NCBI GenBank assembly: GCA_019009955.1
Contig: CM032233.1
Coordinates: 112,888,001-112,952,000, forward strand
Reading direction: 5' to 3'
Source: Riptortus pedestris
Taxonomy: Eukaryota; Arthropoda; Insecta; Hemiptera; Alydidae
Length of the DNA stretch: 64,000 bases
Shown: positions 10,495-21,499 of the stretch, piece after piece
How positions within the stretch are numbered: the stretch's first letter is position 1
Layout of the letters: the number at the start of each line of letters is the position of its first letter
Made by a program: the position numbers and the translations under genes
Notes under the pieces: model-generated
The model's input: the letters and a program-made list of their open reading frames with translations, nothing else
Databases searched by the model: none
Told to the model about the DNA's origin: nothing

Positions 10495-11224
10495 AAGTCC
10501 GTCACGGAGGGGCTGCGTAAACTAAGCAGATTTCCATCGTGAAGTTTAGAAATAGCTACTTACTGGTAACACAACACCACCGTGAATAAATACAAACGGA
10601 AATAAGAAATGTTTCTTCCAATTTCAACATCCTGCCGACAGGAAGCGTTAGATTAGAAATGTAAACAAACGAATCTGCCCGACTCACACCAGAAAGAAAA
10701 ACAATTACTGAAATATATCAGAATATATAACACATTAATTTTATTGAGAACTATTTACTATATCTAGTAATGAATTAATAATGAGTCAGAATAATTGTTA
10801 TCTCAATTACCTTAAGACGCCCCCCCCCGGTCACCATGGCATATTTGCATGTATCTCGTATAATAAAGGTCTCTTCAATACAATGTTTGGTATTTAAGCT
10901 TCGAATAATGTGATTTATTATGTAGCAGAGTATTGTTTATGTAACATGAGTAGAAATGGCGGTTTGCTTAAGGCTGAAAACTGAAAAATGCAAATATCTC
11001 GGTTAATATTCAAGATAGTGAATAAATGTATATAACATTAATTATAGGACATTCAATTTTCAATAAGAATGGTTTTATACAATTTTTCGATCCGACCTAT
11101 GGTAAAGGAGATATTTCGAATTTTCAAAAATCCTCCCCTCTAACCCCCCCCCCTGGATGGATATTTGAAGAAATTTTTCGAAAATCGCGTCATGAGTACG
11201 ACCTCAATAGCTGATTTCCCTTAA
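10495..11224 (+). repeat. Family A repeat with core deletion
   Basis: 5' end AAGTCCGTCACGGAGGGGCT and 3' end GCTGATTTCCCTTAAGG. The body is like the copy at 29.8 kb, but the segment holding the (TA)n core is missing: CTAACCCCCCCCCC joins directly to TGGATGGATATTTGAAG. Confidence 0.8.
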
Positions 11225-11979
11225 GGCGATTATGTATTTTATCCATATTTAAACCTCCACCTCTCCTAGTCCGATTTTGTTAACGGACATTATATTTAGT
11301 TTTGCATAGATAGGCTAAATATCAAAGGGGTTTTGGCTTTTTTTTTTTGATGATGAAGACGATAGTATTTTGAAATCTTAGATAGTTAAACTGTAGAAAT
11401 TTAAGTATTTTGTATTTATTAAACATCAAATAATAATGACAAATACTTCGTTTAAACAAAAGTATTACCTTCATGGTCTTAATAAATAGTTTTGTAAATA
11501 CAGTCCCTCGTCATACTTAGTTGTTTACAAGTGGTTAGTTGGCGTTAGTGGCTCCCTAATCTGGTAGATCAACGTTTTATTTAGTTCACTCTTGTTGATT
11601 TATCTTAACTGGATTACATAAGCTGTTATTTATATTCGACTTTTTTTTTCGTATTCTTTTTCTGACTATATATAACGCAAAATGTTGGTGCTCCTGGGTT
11701 TTAAGCCAAGAGTAAAACAGAAGGGCACAGGTTTTAATGTTTAGAAAGAGATTCTTAATGAGTCTTGTGTCAATAGCACTGGGCCGTGGTGGTATATTTT
11801 TTCTTCTTCTTTTAAGCTAGTCGTCCAGAGAAATAAGTGGGCTCATTAGAAGCAACTACTCTGAAATTAAGATTTAGAGATTAATGCTATTCCTGCTGTT
11901 TCTGCGTTTGTGAAAAATGTCTTCAGTTTCAGCCATTGAATTATATTTACGGTTGTACGAACTGTAATATCGGAGCACA
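11225..11979. other. No recognised gene
   Basis: The first 110 bases resemble a degraded family A module. The remainder is AT-rich with no recognised feature, up to the piggyBac-like insertion. Confidence 0.4.
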
Positions 11980-12220
11980 TTAACCTTCCAGTGGTAACGT
12001 TGGGTCTCACAGACCCATAATTCCCTTTTTCGTCATAATTACACCCTTAAAAATTGTCCTATTGTTATAATCTCTCATATAGCCTCTTTATAACTCCAGT
12101 CAAAACCTGGCATGATTTCATTTATTGTTTACCCCCAATCAGTTATCAGCAATCGTCCATTGAAGCGTGTCTAGGGTCCCACAGACCCGACGTTACCACT
12201 AAGGTGACTTATTTTCAAAA

Positions 12221-12415
12221 TGGCTTCATCATCAAAACTGGAAATTTTCGATCTAAATAAAGAAGGAGGCTTTACTAAACTTCATCAAATGTTAGAAAAG
12301 AAGAAATGGCATTGAATGAAATTTTATTATCAAGTGATGATGAGGATACTGATCCTAATTTTATGTGAAGTTTCTGATCACGATTCGGAGAGTGAAGAAG
12401 AGTATCATGTAAGTA
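12221..12415 (+). pseudogene. piggyBac transposase, acidic N-terminal remnant
   Basis: ATG at 12,221 opens MASSSKLEIFDLNKEGGFTK. After a frame break come acidic stretches such as LLSSDDEDTDPNF and, in another frame, SDHDSESEEEYH. Acidic, serine-rich N-termini are typical of piggyBac transposases. Stops and frame changes show decay, and the catalytic DDD core is absent. Confidence 0.6.
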
Positions 12416-12506
12416 TTATATTTATTTGCATTTATAATTCTCAGTTAGCTACCAAACAGAAGTGATTGTCACAGTAATACTATTGGTAAATTGTAATTTT
12501 TAAATA

Positions 12507-12710
12507 ATAGGCATTAAAAGTACCAGGGCCCTTCCTCAAAAGTATAACGGCTCTACAGCGCCGAAATTGCAGGATCCTGAAACAAACAAGCGTGGGCCAT
12601 GTGCTTATTGCAATGACATCAAAAGCAGATATTATTGTTCCAAATGTTATGTATATATATGCCTAAAACATGCAGATATGATTTGCCCTGATTGTAATAA
12701 AGATAATTAA
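12507..12710 (+). pseudogene. piggyBac transposase, C-terminal cysteine-rich domain
   Basis: An uninterrupted frame of about 65 codons ends at TAA 12,708-12,710. It runs from a linker (ALPQKYNGST) into a zinc-ribbon-like segment: CAYC, then CSKCYVYICLKHAD, then CPDC. The Cys pairs plus His fit the C-terminal cysteine-rich domain of piggyBac transposases, which binds the terminal repeats. It is the best-preserved coding piece of the element. Position before the right terminal repeat and orientation both agree. Confidence 0.8.
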
Positions 12711-12960
12711 TTAATTAAATGTTTGAGTGTACTATTTGTAAAATAAAACATTTATATATAAATTTCATATGTTTTGTTTATTTTTAATTTTTCCTTCTGA
12801 GAACAGAACTTAGCATATTAAAATAGTTAATGAATTACATCAAGTTTTTTTTAATTATTTACAACCATTTCCTACTTAGAAGATTTTTTATGGCATGGGT
12901 CTCTTGGACCCAACGTTACCACAGGCGGGATTTCTTTTCATGTTACCACTGAAGGGTTAA

Positions 12961-14084
12961 ACATTTTCTGATGAAAATTCATTTAGGCATTTGTACTAAT
13001 TTGTGACTTTAAAATGTGAAATTCTTAATAAACAACTGTTTAGTAATGGAAATACGTTTTAAAATCCATTTAGCCTTTACATTTTTTTTTTTCATAAACC
13101 AAAGGAGATAAACAAAACATCCTGAAAGTAAAATCCCATATTGGAGATGTTGAGAAACAAATTGGTGGGATGACTGCTAGACAGAATACTATTAAACTTT
13201 TAACAGCCTTAGTCTTAAAATAAACTGAAATGTAAATAAATTCGTTGCCACTGAATTTAAATTGAATTCAAATTAGGCAGGAACCTTAGAGCTTCGTTTA
13301 AACGGATACTTAACCTACTTAAATAAACTGAATCATTTAAGAGAGTTAAGTGCTGACTATGACAGCCTCTGTTTGTTGTGTTATGTTTACAAGTCAGCGA
13401 TTAGCCTCGTGCTACGCTCGTAAAATGAATACTACAGTTTTATTTTACATTTAGCTATTTACGGTTAAATATAATAAAGAAAGGCGTAAACAAACTAATT
13501 TGATGGGTTTGAAGTACAAATAAAATTTATTTAAGGTTTGATAAGTCTTGGTTACACAAACCCCGAGCTGAAACTTGCCCCAATTAACTATTATTCCTGA
13601 ATTAACAGCTTTATATTTTGCATTACTAATTTAAAAAAAATAGTTCTTTATATAGAACAAAAAAAATAACATTCTGAGGATTACTGTTTGGCACAACTTC
13701 AATGCATGAAACTATGCACAAATAAAATGCCAACTTCAATGAAATTGCTACAGGACAAAAAGGAAGGTGAATGAATGAAAGTCTTTGTAGAAAAGGAAAT
13801 GGTATGGAAAGGGAGTATAGCGAGACAGCCGTTTACTCCCTCCCGTGTGTTGTTTTGTTTCGAAAAAATATACATTGAAGCCAGAACGGGCAAAAGGAAA
13901 TTCTATTGATGCCTGCATTTTGGTAGGTAAAGGCGAACACTTGTAAAATGTTTTCATGACATGTTTGAAATGTAGCGCACATTCGTTGAATTTTGATTTA
14001 TCATGAGCAGCATATATGAAGATAACAGTAAGACAGCCAATTCTGATAAAAAGGATTAATTGGAGGCGGCATATATGTATATAT
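12961..14084. other. No recognised gene
   Basis: AT-rich. A 44-codon frame starts at 13,773 (MKVFVEKEMVWKG) but has no recognised domain, and its splice context is not convincing. The minus-strand frames over the same place look like shadows. Confidence 0.35.
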
Positions 14085-14345
14085 AAATATCTGTTACCAC
14101 TTTAGTGCAATTTTTGTTTTATCGGTACAAAACTTGACATATAAGCATTTCATTGCAAAACAATATGCTGTTTTAACACGAAACTCTTTATTCTAAGCAT
14201 AAATACCAAATATTGTTTTCAAGAGACCTTTTTTGTGGCAGATACATGCAAATTCGTCGTGTGAGGTCGTCATCAACAATGATTTTTCGTTCCTTTCTGG
14301 AAAATGTTTATTAAATCTACATCATATTTGACTGAATATTTACCC
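14085..14345 (-). repeat. Family A fragment
   Basis: Minus-oriented family A blocks: CTGTTACCACTTTAGTGC, AAATACCAAATATTG, CGTCATCAACAATGATTTT. Both termini are missing. Confidence 0.6.
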
Positions 14346-14346
14346 A

Positions 14347-14529
14347 TTAATTAGTAGATGGATGAACCTTGCGGCTTTCTACAAATCTAGCTAAATCTAG
14401 TTCAAAATTGATGACTTGCAGCCTTAAATCTCCACGTTCGTTGATTTTCAAATGGTTCGTTGCAGTGTCCCCGTAAGGGCTACTGGCGCCGCACACTGGA
14501 GCGAGTGATAGGGTAAGCCGGACATTCAT
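14347..14529 (-). pseudogene. hAT-like transposase, C-terminal fragment
   Basis: A minus-strand frame ending at 14,347 finishes with NHLKINERGDLRLQVINF, ELDLARFVESRKVHPSTN and a stop. In ZBED/SCAND3-like hAT transposases the C-terminal dimerisation region commonly ends in a similar 'RN.L....DLR.AL.N.EP....LV..KQ.HPS' arrangement. This is recognition by motif, not a search. Only the tail is preserved, and sequence before about residue 30 of the frame does not resemble the family. Confidence 0.5.
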
Positions 14530-14917
14530 TAATATGTCCGTTTCTACTGGTCCTAGAATATTGATTCTGGTGTCATTTTAAAGCACATCGAATACTCTAT
14601 TGAACTACCTCATCAGCAATTTTTTAAGTAATTTTGCCAGATGCGATATAACGGTAGGATGAATTTTAAATGTGTACATACAGATTATGTATCGCTTACT
14701 AAGTAGAGAATTGTGATTTGTAGACACATAATATCAACATATGTTTCATAAATTTTTATTTTTTTAAAAAATTGAAGTTCACAAACGCAATACTAAAATT
14801 GTAAACAAAAATATATCTAGAATAAAAATTAAAAAAAAAAAATCTATGTATTTAATTTAATAATGAGAATTTGCAAGCTGGAAGAATATCTAATATTTCT
14901 AAAATTTCAAATGTTTT

Positions 14918-15251
14918 TTATTTTTCAATTAGAAGTTCTTTTACTTCCGAAGATATTGTTTCTAAGCGATCGCTATCGTTATTAAGTGTTGGCTTTAAAT
15001 GTGATATTAAAGTGTCTGAATTAATTAACAAATCATTCAGGATATCTCTGTTGGTAGCCGTCCTTGAAAATTTTCTTGAAAAAGATTCTCTGTATGCGTG
15101 GAAGTATTTATGGTTAGCCTCCTGAGCATCTTCTGACAGCATACCAATTGCTACAATAGCGTGTTTGGCTATTTCCATGTATTAACAGATTGTGAACTGT
15201 TACTGGCATGTAATACCATCCATACAAATCCACAAATATCTCAGCTGTTTC
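14918..15251 (-). pseudogene. Transposase-associated ORF fragment with one frameshift
   Basis: On the minus strand the first part reads AEIFVDLYGWYYMPVTVHN, LLIHG. A one-frame shift near 15,176 leads to IAKHAIVAIGMLSEDAQEAN, HKYFHAYRESFSRKFSRTAT and NRDILNDLLINSD, with a stop at 14,918. I recall the 'MP.TVH..LIHG' and 'LSEEAQE...K..R.SRK.SR..TN.D....LL..SDP' pattern from uncharacterised arthropod proteins thought to derive from transposons. I cannot name the superfamily. The hAT tail nearby may or may not belong to the same element. Confidence 0.45.
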
Positions 15252-15443
15252 TCAAGTAAACTTTTCAGTATTGATCAAAGCGTTGGACGATATTGCTTGC
15301 AAAATAATAGAAAACCGTTTAATTAAATTTACTTCTATTCCTGTGATTAATCAATAATGCTAACTTCAAACGGAGTTCACTTTATGACACCTTGGACCTT
15401 TTTAAAAAGACAGTAAAAATATTTAGACAAGAAAAACACGTAT

Positions 15444-15566
15444 TTAACTATTTCTTCGAACGTGAATGGTGGCGTCAATTGGGTAGAGGACGAGGCGTTT
15501 TACACCGTACGTAGTTGGGAAAGGTCCGCGGGAGGTATAATACGTCTTCCGCACCGAAAGTGTTAA
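15444..15566. mobile_element. Possible short TTAA-bounded element
   Basis: A 115-bp islet, more GC-rich than its flanks, lies between TTAA at 15,444-15,447 and TTAA at 15,563-15,566. The right inner end inverted reads CACTTTCGGTGCGG. The left end CTATTTCTTCG is only loosely similar. It could be a piggyBac-type MITE. The minus-strand frame here is an artefact. Confidence 0.25.
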
Positions 15567-16750
15567 CACTAAAAGTAAAATATTTAATGAATAGGCAAGT
15601 TTAGGCAAGATCTGACGACGTTGTAAATAATGTACTCCTAAAAGCATGCCAAGTGGTATTTTTTCAAGCAAATACAAGCGATTTGCGAATTCAATTAAAT
15701 ACAATTATTTTCAGCTCGATGTAAAAAAAAAAAAAAATTAGAGGAATTTTAAAAACCTTTTGTGCCAGTTTTTGATTTGTTATAATACCCTTAATGTGTA
15801 CTGGAAGCAACAATAATTTATAAAATGAAATAAGAGTTCACGACGAATTAAATAAGCCAAGGCTTTTTTTAACATAGCAATTATAACCAGGCATTATGTA
15901 AAAACCATTGCAATAATATGGCTAAAAATCAATCTGCTCAATTGAAAAGGGTTTATGTTGTACTAACAATACAATCAAAATCCCAAATTAAAACTTTTAT
16001 TTTTCCCCCAATGTCCAACATTACTGAATGATCGCTCCAGTGTGCGCCTATGTGCAAAAGAGGATGTTGGTGCCCCTAAAGGCATTTTGAATTTTCTTTT
16101 TTTCTTTTTTTTTTTTGATGGTAGGTAGATGCTTGAAATAAAGCAAAGAACTGAACTTTAAAAGTCATATTTATTTGTAGACTTAAATATCAAAATGAAA
16201 TAAACAGAATAAAATCTAAATTGTTTTTTTTTTTGGCCCCTTGGTTTTGTCGCCCCTAAAGGATGGCGCCCGTGTGCATTGCACACTTTGCACATATGGT
16301 AGCGGGGGCCCTGGTTCGTTGAACTGTGGAGTTTTTTTAATTTACAACAATGATAGTTCCTACTAAAATATTACAACAAGTTGGTACACGTAAAACAACT
16401 TAAACAGTATCTTGAAAGTTTCAAATAAGAACTTGTGTTAATTATCAGGGGTTGATTTTTGGACCTCGACGACCCACAAAATTAGTCTACCTTTATACCA
16501 ATCCCAGAGAAATCGATTTCGGAAAGATTAGGTAATTCCTATAAATCGATATAATATTCTTAATGGTGTTGATAGGATAAATTACTAATATAAATATTTA
16601 TTCACTTTGCAGTAACTCGACTATGCACGAAGTTATACTTATTTTTTTTTTTTTGGTTTGTATGCAGTAGGAGTTATCAACCGTCCACATACATACATAC
16701 AAATACACACGCACACGCACACAACCACGCATGCATACAACCACGCACAC
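15567..16750. other. No recognised gene
   Basis: AT-rich with several poly(T) runs. Two similar GCCCCTAAAGG-type pieces (16,070 and 16,250) and GTGCATTGCACACTTTGCAC suggest a decayed transposon tail. CA-rich simple repeat occupies 16,690-16,760. Confidence 0.35.
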
Positions 16751-16754
16751 ACGC

Positions 16755-17190
16755 ACGCCTTCAGCAAACCCTCACTTCAACTCATGTTACATAAACAATA
16801 CTCTGCTGTTTAATAAACCACATTATTCAAAACTTGCATACCAAATATCGTTTACAAGAGACCTTTCTTATACGAGATAAATGCAAGTATGTTTTGGTGA
16901 TCCCCCCCCCCCCCATCTTGGGTCAAGTCAAGCTCTTGGACTACTAAAATTTGATTAATTGAGTATATTTTGAGTATATTTCAGTATTTTTCTTCACGGT
17001 GAGAGGTTGGCAGACCTGTTAGTTTACATTTCAGGCGCTTCCCGTAGGTAGGTTACTAAAATTGACTGAATGATTTCTTATTACCTTTTCTATTTATTCA
17101 CTTAATATTCATGGTTGTGTTGTGTTTCCAGAATGTAGATGTGTCTAATTTTAAACTTCGCAGCCACTGCGAGACGGCCTTTAATTATTG
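16755..17190 (-). repeat. Family A fragment, 5' half
   Basis: Minus-oriented: CCTTCAGCAAACCCTCACTT, ACATAAACAATACTCTG, AAATATCGTTTACAAGAG, a poly(C) tract, then TTTCAGGCGCTTCCCGT and a degraded GCAGCCACTGCGAGACGG terminus. The open frame at 17,111-17,311 starts inside this repeat and is not counted as a gene. Confidence 0.65.
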
Positions 17191-17704
17191 TTTACATAGA
17201 GTTCTTCTTAAGGGAGAAACAGAGAATAGAGTGGGTCAATCCATTGCGGGGGAAATCGCTAGGTACAGGCCCCTGCTTGACCAATGTACGCCCTTTTGGC
17301 AGAATTCATAAAGTAAAATACAAATAAATAAACAAAATCGTAGCGCAGTATTTATTTACAGAATATAATATCTGAAATAGAAAGCTTATTTACACCCTTA
17401 AACATAAATATAAGGCTTACAACTTGTAAGGACTCATGTGACAAGTATTAAAAGTAAAATGTTAAATTGCCCAATTAACCTGACAGGAAGAAGATTAAAG
17501 TTTTTTTTTCAGTCCCTTCTGGGAATTTAATAAATATGTGTAGTCACGTAGGGCCCCTTTTATACTTTGTCAATAATAATACTGTTGTGTCTGTCCTATG
17601 AGAGAAACTCAGTTTCATAAACTTTTATTGGTGTTTCTTGCCTCAACATATGTCACAACTAAAATTAAATTGCCTAATTTCACATTGTCTCTTTAAAAAA
17701 CATG

Positions 17705-17753
<49 letters not shown>

Positions 17754-17915
17754 GTAACATATTTCCCTTACACTATGGCATTTTCACCAAACACTTCATT
17801 TTCTTTTTTATTTAAATATTAGATAGATAGATAGTTTATTGGCTTATATATACAAATACGCCAAAAGCCTGGCCAAATCTGTGTTAGTATAGGAACATTA
17901 GTATAATTTTAAACA
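17191..17915. other. No recognised gene; 43-bp poly(T) tract
   Basis: Contains a pure T run of about 43 bases near 17,707-17,749, which could be the reverse of a retroelement poly(A) tail. No adjoining retroelement sequence was recognised. A short GATA tract is at 17,821-17,834. Confidence 0.4.
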
Positions 17916-18838
17916 TCCAATATATATATAATTGTAACCTCTGCATGTACATTGATTTTTTACTCGAAATTTCACGATACTTTTTCGTTTCACATGTCAC
18001 AGACGAGATATCTGCAATTTGTGGCTTTGGTGTCTGTGTGTTTGTTACCTTTTCACGTATAAACGGCTGATTTTATGAAACATGGTACATATATTACAAT
18101 CAACCCAACCTAGGCTATAGGCTATACTAATATTCCCTGAGCCAAACAGGAGTGGGGATTGTAAGGGAGGTCTGAAATTAAAAATAGCGATATTTCGTTA
18201 TGTGGATTTGGTCCACATCCACACAAAATGTTGTTTATTTTTCTATTAACAGTAGCTTTTGATATATACACTTTTATCGTACAACAAAGTATAAACAAGA
18301 TATACACTAAAATCTAAAGTGGGAGTAAATAATTTTATTGGACAGTAAAGATTGAGAACTTAAAAAAACTCGGTATGTGCATTAGCATTAATTTCTCCAT
18401 GATTATAAGGTATATTAAAGTTTCTAAGGACAGGAGTGAGGGTCATAAGGGGAGCCTGAAATGAAAAATCGGGATATTTCGTTTCGTTTTTGTGTTGCGG
18501 CAAACATGCGCATAACCGAAGGTGTTCATTTTGTTATTAAGAGAAACTTTTGTTATATACACTTTTTGTCGTATACTGAAGTATAAATATGATATACGCT
18601 ATAAACTTTTGCGGTAGTCAACAATTGTTTTGGGCACTAATGCCCAATCCAACCTAAACAAAACTCGAACATGTGACTTAGCATAAACTCTTCCAAGATT
18701 ATATACTACATCAAAATTTCTTGGTTTATTTTGTTATTTACAGTAAATTTGTTATGTTCACTTTTATTGTACAACGAAGTATACACGAGATATACGCTAA
18801 AAACTATAGCGGGAGTCAACAGTTTTATTAGTACACAT
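17916..18838 (+). mobile_element. Non-autonomous Helitron (family B), 3'-truncated
   Basis: Starts with A/TCCAATATATATA and ATTGTAACCTCTGCATG. It carries the ACGCATAAACGGCTGA-type block and three diverged tandem modules. It ends near ATTAGTACACATGG without the CTAG hairpin terminus. It is more diverged than other copies. Confidence 0.7.
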
Positions 18839-19384
18839 GGATGCTTACGATCTCTCTCCCACACCTCGCTTTTAGAATATAAATTAAATTATTTTTAGCG
18901 TACCACTATTATTTATTTACACCAGGTACATAAACTACTAGAAAATTCGATTTTTTTAATGTTTTGAATAAATAATTTAAGAAAAACAAAGTTGATAACA
19001 CTCAAGAGGGAGGGGAAGTTATTGGGAGGCAACACAGTTAATGATGTTATCTTATTTCCTCAGAAATGTTGGAATTCCTGTCTTCTCACATTTACTATTA
19101 CCTATATAATGTCATGTTTATAACTGTGTTCAAACAATGTGCGCTCAGGTTGTTTTTTTTACAGGAAATATGTATGCTATAGAATACGTTTATTTATAAT
19201 AAATACTGTCCATGATTATGATTTGAATACTTCACGGTGTATCAAACAGTGGTAAGAGCTGATTAGGGACTTATTTTCATTTATTCTTCAAAACTAACAT
19301 TTCTATTCTATAAGTCCCTTAAGTGACCCTTACGGGAAAACAATACTAGTACTATACTAGCAGTATAGTACTAAGTGGTACAGA
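18839..19384. other. No recognised gene
   Basis: AT-rich sequence with no recognised feature. Confidence 0.4.
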
Positions 19385-19680
19385 TTGAAGCCTCCCCAAA
19401 CGAGTTTGATCGTTACCAAACTCGTTATTAAAATGTTTTATGTAAAAATAAAGATCAGGTTCGTTAATTGCTAAAATCCGATCTTTAGTGGGTGGAAGCT
19501 TAAATACCAAATATAGTCGCCATTGAACTTTTACTGCCTGGAACACATGCACATACGTAGTATGATGATGTATGATCTTGACTCGAAATGTTTATTTGAT
19601 ATATACTATACTCAATATTTCGCCGTTCCATTCGAATTTAATGTTCAAATTCGTAAAAAAGGCATTTCTCTTTTTAAATT
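19385..19680 (-). repeat. Family A fragment
   Basis: Minus-oriented pieces GATCGTTACCAAACTCG, AAAATAAAGATCAGGTTCG and TAAATACCAAATATAG, with large internal deletions. The minus frame at 19,352-19,552 is repeat-derived. Confidence 0.55.
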
Positions 19681-19934
19681 TAAATGAGCAACATCGCCTA
19701 CGTTGCGAAGCTCTTAAAAATAGTATTTAAAACTAATAGACCTTAATTATTCATAAATAGGAGATGTAGTAACTACATGCGTAATTTATGGATCATGTTT
19801 TCAAAAGTATGTAAAAAAATGAGTAAGTTATGAGAGTAATTGAAGTGTGTTTTTGACCCAAGTTTACAAGGCTTGCGTTTCTAAGAAAATTACTTACTCA
19901 ATAAAATACATTCAGAAAATGAATGGGTACTTAC

Positions 19935-20023
19935 CGAATTGAAATTGTGCCACCCGTATACTTCTGCTAATGGGTATAACTCTATTCTTCTTGAAACTTG
20001 ATGAAACATAGTTGATAATCTAC
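19935..20023 (-). CDS. Candidate internal exon of an unidentified host gene
   Basis: On the minus strand, TTATTTTATTTTGTTAACAG (a strong acceptor) is followed by 89 bases and then GTAAGTACC (a near-consensus donor). Two frames have stops and the third is fully open: RLSTMFHQVSRRIELYPLAE then VYGWHNFNS. The exon has 2 leading bases plus 29 codons, so it begins inside a codon and ends in phase 0. The sequence is not part of any repeat family seen here, and its codon and residue composition is protein-like. I do not recognise the protein. It is the most convincing host coding evidence in the window. Neighbouring exons were not identified with confidence, implying large introns. Confidence 0.55.
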
Positions 20024-20379
20024 CTGTTAACAAAATAAAATAAGTTTAAATTTAATACTAGTTGAAAGGTCATTATTATATTGAATGTTACTTTGAAACA
20101 TTAGTTATTAGACATAACAGTTAAAAGTTAGGATCGTATGCTATTTTATATTTCAAGTGAAGGGGTTTGCCGCCTTCAGGTTCCCTCTGAAAAAGGAGAG
20201 ATGGTCAAAGAGCAACCAAGATAAAGAAATCACAAATACAGTCAAAGCCTAACTAAGACTAACCTGTACTAATATGTGAAATAAAAGAGGGTCCTATTTA
20301 GTGGAGTAAAATATAAACGAACTCCGCATCCTTTTGCCTGTATATTGTAGTGAAGAAGGTCATTATATATGTATATATA
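20024..20379. other. No recognised gene
   Basis: AT-rich, probably intronic if the exon at 19,935-20,023 is real. The upstream exon would lie at a higher coordinate. Confidence 0.35.
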
Positions 20380-21347
20380 TCAATATATATATATAAAATT
20401 GTAACCTCTGTCTGTACATTGATTTTTTTTCGCGAAATTTCACGATAACTTTTCGTTTCACATGTCATAGACACCATAACTGCATTTTGTTTCTTTCGTG
20501 TATGTTTGTTTGTTTGTTACCTTTTCACGCATAAACGGCTGAACTGAATTTTATGAAACTTAGTATGTATATTACTACTAACCCAACTTAGACTTTAGGC
20601 TATGTTAATATTCTCTGAGACGAACAGGAGTGGGGGTTAGAAGGGAGGCCTGAAATTAAAAATAGTGATATTTCGTTTCCTATTGCATTTTCGACAATTA
20701 TACACAAAACAAAAGTTGTTTAATTTGTTATTTAGAGTAACTTTTGTTATATACACTTTTGTCGTATACCTAAGTATAAAGGCGTTATACGCTAAAAATG
20801 ATAGCGGAAGTCAACAATTTTATTTGGCACAAGACTCTAACTAAACCAAACTCGGTATGTGAATTAGCACTAACGTCTTCCTTATAATAAGCCATACTAA
20901 CATTTCTAGGGACGGGCAGGAGTGGGGGTTATAAGGGAGGCCTGAAATTAAAAATGGTGATATTTCGTCTCCTATTGGGGTTTCGGCAAATATGCACATA
21001 ACAAAGTTGTTTATTTTATTATTTAGTGAAATTTGCTCAACAATTCTTTGGAACTACAAGGTACCTCACTGGGAAAAACTAATTCAAATGTATGTTAATA
21101 TTTTGTGCTTAATAATTCAAATCTATGCATAATGCACAGGAAACGGGAAATATGACAATATGGAGAACAGTGAAGTCTTACATAAAAAAATAATTTTATT
21201 ATTAACAAATCCACAGAAACGACGGGTATTTAAACTAAACACTGGGACGGGTAAATGTCAAAATGTGCAAAGTAAAGCCTTTCCAAAAAAATACCATCAC
21301 CATTCATCCTCAAATCACTTCCCGAGCGAAGCCGGGTATCTGAGCTA

Positions 21348-21348
<1 letters not shown>
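20380..21348 (+). mobile_element. Non-autonomous Helitron (family B), copy 2
   Basis: 5' A/TCAATATATATA with AATTGTAACCTCTGTCTG; 3' CCCGAGCGAAGCCGGGTATC, TGAG, CTAG/T. Two internal modules are spaced 292 bp apart (CAGGAGTGGGGG at 20,625 and 20,917). It has no transposase. The frame at 21,160-21,348 (MENSEVLHKK) is part of the Helitron 3' region and reappears in other copies. Confidence 0.85.
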
Positions 21349-21404
<56 letters not shown>

Positions 21405-21417
21405 CACACACATACAC
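21349..21417. repeat. (TA)n then (CA)n microsatellite
   Basis: TA dinucleotides pass into a short CA tract; this is the landing site of Helitron copy 2. Confidence 0.9.
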
Positions 21418-21499
21418 ATACTCGTATACACCCTTAGTATTTAAAGGGTGATTAAGTGAGATTTTATTTATGTCTAATAAATTCTTATGTGTATATGTA

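Larger units (their letters stand above)
11984..12956 (+). mobile_element. piggyBac-like element, internally deleted
   Basis: Bounded by TTAA on both sides (11,980-11,983 and 12,957-12,960), the piggyBac target. Ends are CCTTCCAGTGGTAAC at left and, inverted, CCCTTCAGTGGTAAC at right. Both ends carry subterminal copies of GGTAACGTTGGGTC with GGGTCTCACAGACCC-type dyads, and a further inverted copy lies at 12,168-12,205. At 973 bp it is far shorter than an autonomous element (usually over 2 kb). Transposase remnants are described separately. It is a deletion derivative that cannot move itself. Confidence 0.85.

Noticed and set aside
17111..17327. Two overlapping open frames of about 60 codons
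   Set aside because: They begin inside a family A fragment; one vague resemblance to transposase sequence was too weak to keep.
17707..17749. Poly(T) run as a retrotransposon tail
   Set aside because: No adjoining SINE or LINE sequence or target duplication could be identified, so only the simple repeat is recorded.
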